Below, one piece after another: positions 57,975 through 64,000 of a stretch of DNA of 64,000 nt; the stretch's first letter is position 1, and each line of letters opens with the position of its first letter. Where the stretch lies: NCBI GenBank assembly GCA_015680905.1, contig CM027380.1, positions 10,806,001-10,870,000 on the forward strand, read 5' to 3'. This stretch comes from Coptis chinensis (Eukaryota; Streptophyta; Magnoliopsida; Ranunculales; Ranunculaceae). The translations under genes and the position numbers were made by a program. Under the pieces are notes generated by a model. It was not told the origin of the DNA. It searched no databases and was given only the letters and a program-made list of their open reading frames with translations.

Positions 57975-58329
57975 AATTCCATTATGTTCTATTAAAGTTG
58001 GAAATTGTTAAGTTAGAAAGGGGTCTTTAGGAATATTTGTCCTACGCCTAGTAGTGCACAACTCTTTAAGAAACTTAGCGTGGTGAGGTAATTTTTTAAT
58101 TGCTTCGAGAAAGGGTAGGTTAATCGTTAGATTCTTGAATACTTCCCTAATCTCGTCAAAGTTTGTATCTCTGTTTAACATAGCTAATTTATGGGGAAAC
58201 GGTGGTGTCTCTCTATGCTTAGCGTATGGTTCAACTGGATGTCTAACCTTTGCTTTTTGTTTCTTAAGTTGTGGTTTAACTGGTACCTCTGGGGGGGTAG
58301 GCTCTTGGTTTCCATTTAGGTATCTAGTT

Positions 58330-60013
58330 CAATCTCCTGTGTAGGGACTACTTGTGGGGTAACTATAGGCATAGTTACATTGTTGTCAACCACTCTACCA
58401 GAACGGAGAGTGGTGATGGCATTTAGCTCACCTACGTTTACATTTTCCGTACTAGTATTACCGTTCACCTCAAAAGCTGTGTTTGGTGTTTTAGGATTAG
58501 GTATCGCTTGTTTTCAAAACACACCTTTGGGTTGTACTTTCTCTTGAGCTAGCTGCTGTAAGGAAAGTTGGATGGCTTGCAAAATCTGTTGTTGAGATTG
58601 CATAAAGGTATCAAAATGATCCAGTTGTGGAAGAGTGTTAGCTATAGGTTGTGTGACAGGAACTATGTCACGTTGATTATTTATGGGTGGGTTGTGATAG
58701 TTATTATTATTAACCGGAACGATATCTCGATTTGTATTATAATTATTATTGTTATAATTATTATAATTACCATGACCTTGTAGTTGACCTTGTCGTGGTT
58801 GCACTTGGTTGTTATAATTATTATAATTACCCTGACCTTGTCCTTATCGTGGTGGAGGTTGGTTATAATTGTTTGCTTGCCTAACATTTTAATTATTAAA
58901 TCCTGGAGTTGTTACTTGTTGATTATTTCTCCAACTGAAGTTGGGGTGTTGTCTCCAAGGGACGTTAGGAATAGGATAACTATTAATTGAGCAAACATTA
59001 TCTTGTTGTAATGTTTGTTATTCGTAAACGAAAGGACAATAGGAGTCGGGGTGCTCTGGACTCAAACAGAAATTACATGGGTTTGGAGTTGACATTTATG
59101 ACGGGGATAGTTTTTGTTGGACAGAAATAGCCTCTACCTTTTTAGTTAGGGATTCGATTAAATTTTTAAGTTCTGGATCGGGTTTCATCTAAAAAATACC
59201 GGCGGCTTTAGCTATTGTAGAAGAACTAGCGGAACGGGAGATATCATCACTACCCAAATTATTATTCCGTTTAGTCTGATCTTCTAAAAATTTATAAGCC
59301 TCCGAGGCTCCTTTACTTAAGAAACTACCCCCATTCATTATGTCAAGGACTTCTTTATAGTGGTGTAGAAGTCCTTTGAAAAAGGCACGAACTAACATGT
59401 CTTTCGCGAGGTTATGGTGTAGACACTCTATAAGTAGATGGGTGAAACGATTCCAAGCCTCTAAAAATGATTCATGAGGATTCTGTCAAAAGAAATGAAT
59501 CTTGGAAAGCATTTCATCGGTCTTCAGTGGTGGATAAAAATGTTCTATGAATAGTTAAACAAGTTTAGCCCACGAGTCCACAGAATTAGGCGCTTGGGTA
59601 GTTAACCAAGATGCCGCCTTATCGGGTAAGGTGAAGGGAAATACCCTTAGTTTAATTTGTTCAGCACCTACCGTAGGATGGTGGAATGTAGTAAGGACTT
59701 AGTCAATCCTACGCATGTGCTGATAAGGTTTTTCATGGTCTAACCCATGAAAAACGGGTAACAAATTAAATATATTTTGGGGAATTCGGAAATCCCCCAC
59801 TGAGTCTGATAGAACGATGCAAGATTTAGGGCTATCGTTCAAGGCTTTGTAAAAGTCAGAGAGAGGAGACTTTCTTTCTTCAGCCATTATTTCAGGTGGT
59901 GTGTGTGGTATGCTAGCTAGTGGTGTAGTGAGTGGTATACTAGAAAGACTTGTTTGTTGCCGTTGTCGGTTAATTACGTTAGGTATTTTTCTTCGGCCCG
60001 ACCTTAATCTCAT
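58330..60013 (-). pseudogene. Gag of B2
   Basis: 60013-59699 gives MRLRSGRRKIPNV, then PLSDFYKALNDSPKSC and IPQNIFNLLPVFHGLDHEKP, the Athila gag N-terminus. A stop near 59699 is followed by degraded central gag, with ASEAYKFLEDQTKRNN at 59300. A zinc-knuckle region lies near 59040-59090. 58804-58514 is Asn/Tyr/Gln-rich from AT-rich trinucleotides and ends in a Gln-rich helix. About 58430-58390 has the inverse of TLRSGRVVDNN, the linker to protease. Several stops and shifts. Confidence 0.87.
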
Positions 60014-60560
60014 GCAAGGCTAAACCAATATTAATGAAACACAACAACACTCCAAACAATCCTGATATGCTAGTATGAACCTCTAACAGAAGATGCGAGG
60101 TGTGGAAGAAAAGAATACCTGAAAGCCTCCTTACTTCGCTTATGAATAGCATCTTGTTTACGCGTGCTCAGTGTATATAACAAGTTAGAACACTGAAAAC
60201 TTTGAAGAAATGGAAGTTTGAAACAAACTGTGGAAATCGGGCGGCAGATTCAGCAGAGAGCTTGAATATGCCTAATATGCCTAGGCAGGCGGTAGTCGCA
60301 GTCAGTCGGGCAAAAGGTAGGATTCCATGCGTGTGGGCGCAGGTGGCGCTCAGCCAAAGGGTGGGATTCTAGGCGTGTAAGCGTAGGGTGCGTTCCACTC
60401 TGGCTTGCCCAGGGGGCAGGTGCGCTCCGAGTAATTTTTCATGGAAACTTGCAAAGTTGAAACAGACAACCACAGTGAGAATCCAAACAAGGGTGGGTGG
60501 GTTATGGGACTTTGAGAAACTATCAAGTCTACAAAAAACAATACTAAAGAGTACTAAGAT

Positions 60561-60573
60561 GGCAGCGGCGCCA
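60561..60573 (-). other. Primer-binding site of B2
   Basis: Minus-strand TGGCGCCGCTGCC, two bases from the LTR, matches the Athila tRNA-Asp-type site with one change. Confidence 0.85.
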
Positions 60574-60575
60574 TT

Positions 60576-61689
60576 TGATAAACGTAAAATTGAATAATTT
60601 ATCTACGAAATGAACGATGAAACTCAAAACACAAGTGAAACTAAACTTAATTACGTGTTGCTATCAAAGATCTCTATACTCTCAATTCTATTGAAATAGA
60701 GTGGAGTAAAAAGTTCGTTCCACTCTTAGTTCTTTAGCATTCAAGTTTCCTAGATTGACTAATCTATTCAAAGTCTAATGAGAGCAATGGTGGGAATTAT
60801 ACTACGGTGTGAATTAAAACTAAACGTAATATAAAGATTATAACTTTATTAAATTTAACTAAACAATAATTGAATTCTAAATTAATAACTAAGAATTGAA
60901 TAACAACAATTGAAATTAGATCTAACAATTTTAATAACAAAATCGAAATGAACAAGAAATAACTATTTTATTTATCTAATCAATGAAAAACTATGATTCA
61001 AAGAATTAATCTAAAATAATGTATGAAACTAATTAATTTAACTAATTGAATTCAAAACTAGATCTACAAGCTATTTTAATGGCTACCCTCTATTCTAGAT
61101 TCTCTAACTATATCTTTCTTAAGAGCTAAGTCTTGTTTTATGTAAAGGAGGAGACCAGATCCACAATTTCATGCATGGGCTGAGGTCTGATGTTTTGGGC
61201 CGGAAAATCGAGCCCAAAGCCCAATTCTTCAATCCACAGAGCCCGTTTCAGCTGGCTTTGACTTCAGCAGACTTTTCGTCCACTTCTGCTCCTCTGATTA
61301 GGTCAAGGCTTTGACCATTGGAAATCTCTTTCCGAGCCGGTCGTTTTCACGTAAGGTAGGCCCAAATCCAAGGCCTGAGTCTAAAGATATGGTTTTTGGA
61401 AGCTCTACTGACTTGTGCACTGTTTCTGCCCGTGTTGACTTTTCAGCTTTTGATCGGGTTTCAGAAAGGCTTTGTCTCCTTGAATCTTGGCCTTTATCAC
61501 AGAACTTCTTAGCAACCAATCCTTTGCTCCTTTATATCGCCAAAGTGGCACATTTTTGCACATAATTGAGTTCCATGCCTGAAATACATAAAAGTACGTA
61601 ATTAGCATTAACTCTTATTTATTACTCGCATAATTGGTATAAAAATAGCATTATTAAGGGGTTAAAACTACAGTTTTGGGCTTTTATCA
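60576..61689 (-). repeat. 5' LTR of B2
   Basis: 1114 bp, matching 52418-53532. A sense TATA-like motif is not obvious. It ends at 61689 against the TSD GTAAT. Confidence 0.93.
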
Positions 61690-61694
61690 GTAAT

Positions 61695-62167
61695 AATCCT
61701 ACATGCTAGTAATAATGACTATATAGATGTAGGTTGTTGCTAGGAATGATAAAGGTTGAGGCTTTAGGTTGAATCATTGCGTGAAAACCTAAATATGATC
61801 TATTTTCAATGAATAATTTGATTCTTGCATGAAACTAGTTATTAGGTGGATTGATTACTCTTCTCTATAACTTTCTCTTCCATCAAAATCCTATTTTTAT
61901 TAGTTTAGTTAATTTAGATTTATTTGAATCCATAGTATAATCGTAGAATAGAAATCTCTCAACATAACATTACTCTCACCATTGTTTCTTTGTGTTAGAT
62001 TAGTTGGATTCTATTTAGTCTTGATAGATTAAGAGTGGAACGAATCTTGACTCTCTATATTGTATAATGAATTGAGAGTAGGAATATTGATCTAAGCACT
62101 TGTTTATGTGATTGATTATTTGTGTTTACGCATAAATAATTATTTTCCCTAAATTTGTTATTTATTA
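61695..62167 (+). repeat. 3' LTR of B1, second part
   Basis: Starts AATCCTACATGCTAG, collinear with the 5' LTR from about 40783 to its end at 41256. The terminal TTATTTATTA differs from TTATTTATCA by one transition. Confidence 0.9.
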
Positions 62168-62172
62168 ATTGG

Positions 62173-63105
62173 TAACTTCTAGGACGTGCTCATTTTGGTA
62201 AGCAGGTCGGTTGACTACTTCAATGAGTAGCTTCCTAGGGTCACAGTTCGGTGTTTGAGTTGCTAGGTACGCCAAGCTGTCAGCATGGCGATTCTAGTCC
62301 CGTAGAAAGTGCTATATGGTGACCTTTTTGAAAGATGCTAATAACTGATCTACAACTTGAAGATACTTAGAAAGGTTACCTTCATTGGTGGTATACTCAT
62401 GAGTGACCTGGCGAACGACTAGTTGTGAATCGCTAAAGACCTTGAGTTCATGAACACCGAGCTCTAACGCTATACGGAGTCCCATGATCAGGGCTTTGTA
62501 CTCTGCTTCATTGTTGGAGGTCGCAAAATCGATGCAAATTGACTTTTCCACAATGTAGCCATTTGGCGATACCAAAACTGTGCTGACTCCACTACCCCCT
62601 GGACTGCTAACTCCATCCACGTACAATGACCATACCGATAGGTCCCGTTGTTTAGTCGTCGGGATGTTCTCCTCTGGTTCCCAATTCAAGTCGTCAACTG
62701 GGAAATCTGCTAAGAAATCAGCAACGACTTGACCTTTCTGAGATGTTCTTGGGGCAAACTCAATGTCGTGTTCACCGAGTTCTTCTACCCATACCGCCAT
62801 GCGAGTTGTCTTATTGGCTTTTAGAAGGATCTTCTTGAGTGGCAGGTCGGTAAGCACTTTGATTGGGTGTGCTTGGAAGTAAAGCCTGAATTTTCTTGCT
62901 GAATAAAGCAATGCCAGTACTGCCTTTTCGATGTGGGAGTAGTTCTTCTCACCTGGCAGCAAAGTCTTACTTGTGAAGTATATCGGTTTCTCTGTGCTTT
63001 GGTCCTCTTTGAAGAGAACTGAGTTGATAGCGAAGTTGAAAACAGCGAGATACAGCCCAACGTTTCATTATCAATCGGCTTTGCCATCACAGGTGGTGTT
63101 GTCAA
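62173..63105 (-). pseudogene. RNase H pair of element E
   Basis: 63105-62821 and 62962-62312 overlap in different frames. The first RNase H region has NYSHIEKAVLALLYSARKFR and VVADFLADFP. The second, Tat-type RNase H reads WSLYVDGVSSPGGSGV (Asp), SNNEAEYKALIMGLRIA (Glu) and LKVFSDSQLVVRQV (Asp), keeping three acidic catalytic residues. The tail at 62311-62173 leads through NEHVLEV into the sequence beyond B1. A frameshift separates the first domain from its upstream part. Confidence 0.9.
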
Positions 63106-63199
63106 ATATTCCTTGAGAGTAGAGAATGCTTGGTGGCATTGATCATTCCAAGAGAATTGTTCCCCTTTCTTGAGGAGTTGCAGGAAAGGTTAACATTTG

Positions 63200-64000
63200 T
63201 CCGACTCTCTCGATATAAATCGGTTTAGGGCGGCCACCATTCTTGACAATTTCTGTATTTGCTATTTTGTTTGTGAATCAGACATATCTAAGAATGCTCG
63301 AATTTGGTCTGGGTTCGCTTCTATCCCTCTTTGGGACACTTGATACCCTAGAAATTTCCCGGAGGACACGCCGAAGATGCATTTATCTGGGTTGAGCTTC
63401 ATTTGAGTTTGTATGAGTCTAGAGAACGCTTTTCCAAGATGGTCTAAGTGATCTCCAGATTTCTTGCTTTTTACAACCATGTCGTCTATGTAGACTTCCA
63501 TGGTGTCTCCTAACATGTCCTACTACATTTCGGTGACCAATCTCTGATAGGTCGCTCCAGTGTTCTTTAGGCCGAACGGGAGAACATTGTAGCAATAGAT
63601 GCCCTGTTCTGTTACGAATGATGTTTTCTCTTGGTCTTCTTCGACTAGAGGAATCTGGTTGTAGCCAATGTAGGCGTTCATGAATGACATGAGTTCGTGA
63701 CTAGCAGTTTGGTTTACGAGCTGGTCGATTCTTGGTAAAGGGAAACTGTCTTTAGGGGTATTTTGATTGATGTTGGTGAAGTCGACACATAGGCAAACTA
63801 TGTGTCGTTCTTTTTTGGGACTGCTACTATGTTAGCGATCTATTCGGGGTATTCCACCTCCCTAATGAAGCCTACCTTTTTTAGATTGTCGATCTCATCA
63901 TTTATTGCTTTCCTGAACCTAAGAGATAGCTTCCTAGGTCGTTGGCGAACTGGTATGGCATTAGGGTTCACATTTAACTTGTGGCGTGCTATATTAGGAT
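63200..64000 (-). pseudogene. Reverse transcriptase of element E, runs off the window
   Basis: From the right edge the minus strand reads ARHKLNVNPNAIPVRQRPR, then GFIREVEYPE and a stop. Degraded palm sequence follows. 63516-63262 has MLGDTMEVYIDDMVVKSKKS, with the catalytic YIDD intact, then HLDHLGKAFSRLIQTQMKLNPDKC and FLGYQVSQRGIEANPDQ. Stops at several points show that it is inactive. Protease, gag and the 5' LTR lie right of 64000. Confidence 0.9.

Larger units (their letters stand above)
52413..61694 (-). mobile_element. Athila-type LTR retrotransposon B2 with TSD
   Basis: LTRs at 52418-53532 and 60576-61689 (1115 and 1114 bp) are flanked by GTAAT on both sides (52413-52417 and 61690-61694). 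The primer site beside the right LTR and the purine tract beside the left one set minus orientation. In the first ~133 bases the LTRs differ at seven positions by my count, all transitions. The interior reads gag, protease, reverse transcriptase and a trace of RNase H; integrase was not found. All frames are broken. Confidence 0.94.
39850..62172 (+). mobile_element. Athila-type LTR retrotransposon B1 (gag-protease only), multiply interrupted
   Basis: The 5' LTR is 39855-41256. The 3' LTR is split by element B2 into 51491-52417 and 61695-62167; the pieces sum to 1400 bp against 1402 bp. Flanks are GTCGG (39850-39854) and ATTGG (62168-62172), which differ by two transitions. I treat them as a decayed TSD because the pol frame of E joins across them. 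The primer site, gag-protease, Athila 3' motif and purine tract are all in plus orientation. No reverse transcriptase, RNase H or integrase is present. It carries a MITE, the D2 LTR and B2. Confidence 0.9.
32050..64000 (-). mobile_element. Ty3/gypsy Tat-type retrotransposon E, interrupted, 5' part off the right edge
   Basis: Read from right to left: reverse transcriptase (64000-63200), RNase H and a second Tat-type RNase H (63105-62312), a spacer to 62173, then after element B1 the integrase (39849-38595), a ~170-bp tandem array (38510-37604), two antisense ORFs (33196-37176) and the 3' LTR ending at about 32835. The second RNase H and the antisense ORF are hallmarks of the Tat lineage. The pol frame is continuous across B1 when one TSD copy (GTCGG) is kept, reading EVTDLCPLSD. 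The left limit near 32050 is a guess because the second LTR is out of view. Confidence 0.87.

Overview
The window is nuclear DNA from a flowering plant, probably a eudicot with a repeat-rich genome; the species cannot be named from the sequence. Nearly all of it is transposable-element sequence stacked by repeated insertion. No intact host gene is visible. The only host-gene trace I recognise is one N-terminal exon resembling the ubiquitin conjugation factor E4 (UFD2/PUB1) gene, on the minus strand at 29385-29593. The element ends below are placed by matching long terminal repeats (LTRs), target-site duplications (TSDs), primer-binding sites, and coding sequence that resumes on the far side of each insertion.

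Left stack (1-28794). A minus-strand Ty1/copia element (called F) has its 5' LTR at 28249-28794, then gag, protease, pre-integrase and integrase running leftwards off the window. It is split twice. An Athila-type LTR element (A, 923-9051, TSD GGTGC) sits in its integrase region. A CACTA-type DNA transposon (9242-26764, TSD ACT) sits upstream of its pre-integrase domain. The CACTA element itself holds a Ty3/gypsy Tat-type element (C, 9367-20604, TSD AGTAC) and an Athila-type solo LTR (20636-22172, TSD GCCAA). Element C in turn holds a 3.77-kb solo LTR (D1, 12830-16598, TSD ATTGT). Without its insertions the CACTA element is about 4.7 kb and shows no transposase.

Middle (28795 to about 32050). 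This is the only stretch not clearly inside an element: AT-rich sequence with the E4-like exon, a short degenerate duplication and a possible Helitron end.

Right stack (about 32050-64000). A minus-strand Tat-type Ty3/gypsy element (E) runs off the right edge. Its sense-strand order is reverse transcriptase, two RNase H domains, integrase, a roughly 170-bp tandem array, two antisense extra ORFs in tandem, then the 3' LTR ending near 32835. A plus-strand Athila-type element (B1, 39855-62167) splits its pol just before the integrase. B1 keeps gag-protease but no reverse transcriptase or integrase. It carries a PIF/Harbinger-like MITE (41714-42658), a second D-family LTR in reverse orientation (D2, from 46139), and a complete minus-strand Athila-type element (B2, 52418-61689, TSD GTAAT) inside its 3' LTR.

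Every coding region is broken by stops or frameshifts, so no element here looks autonomous. The most unusual feature is the duplicated, intron-containing antisense ORF of element E with its neighbouring 170-bp array. Next are the mosaic interior of element A, the 13-unit 45-bp array in C, and the orphan E4-like exon beside the copia LTR.
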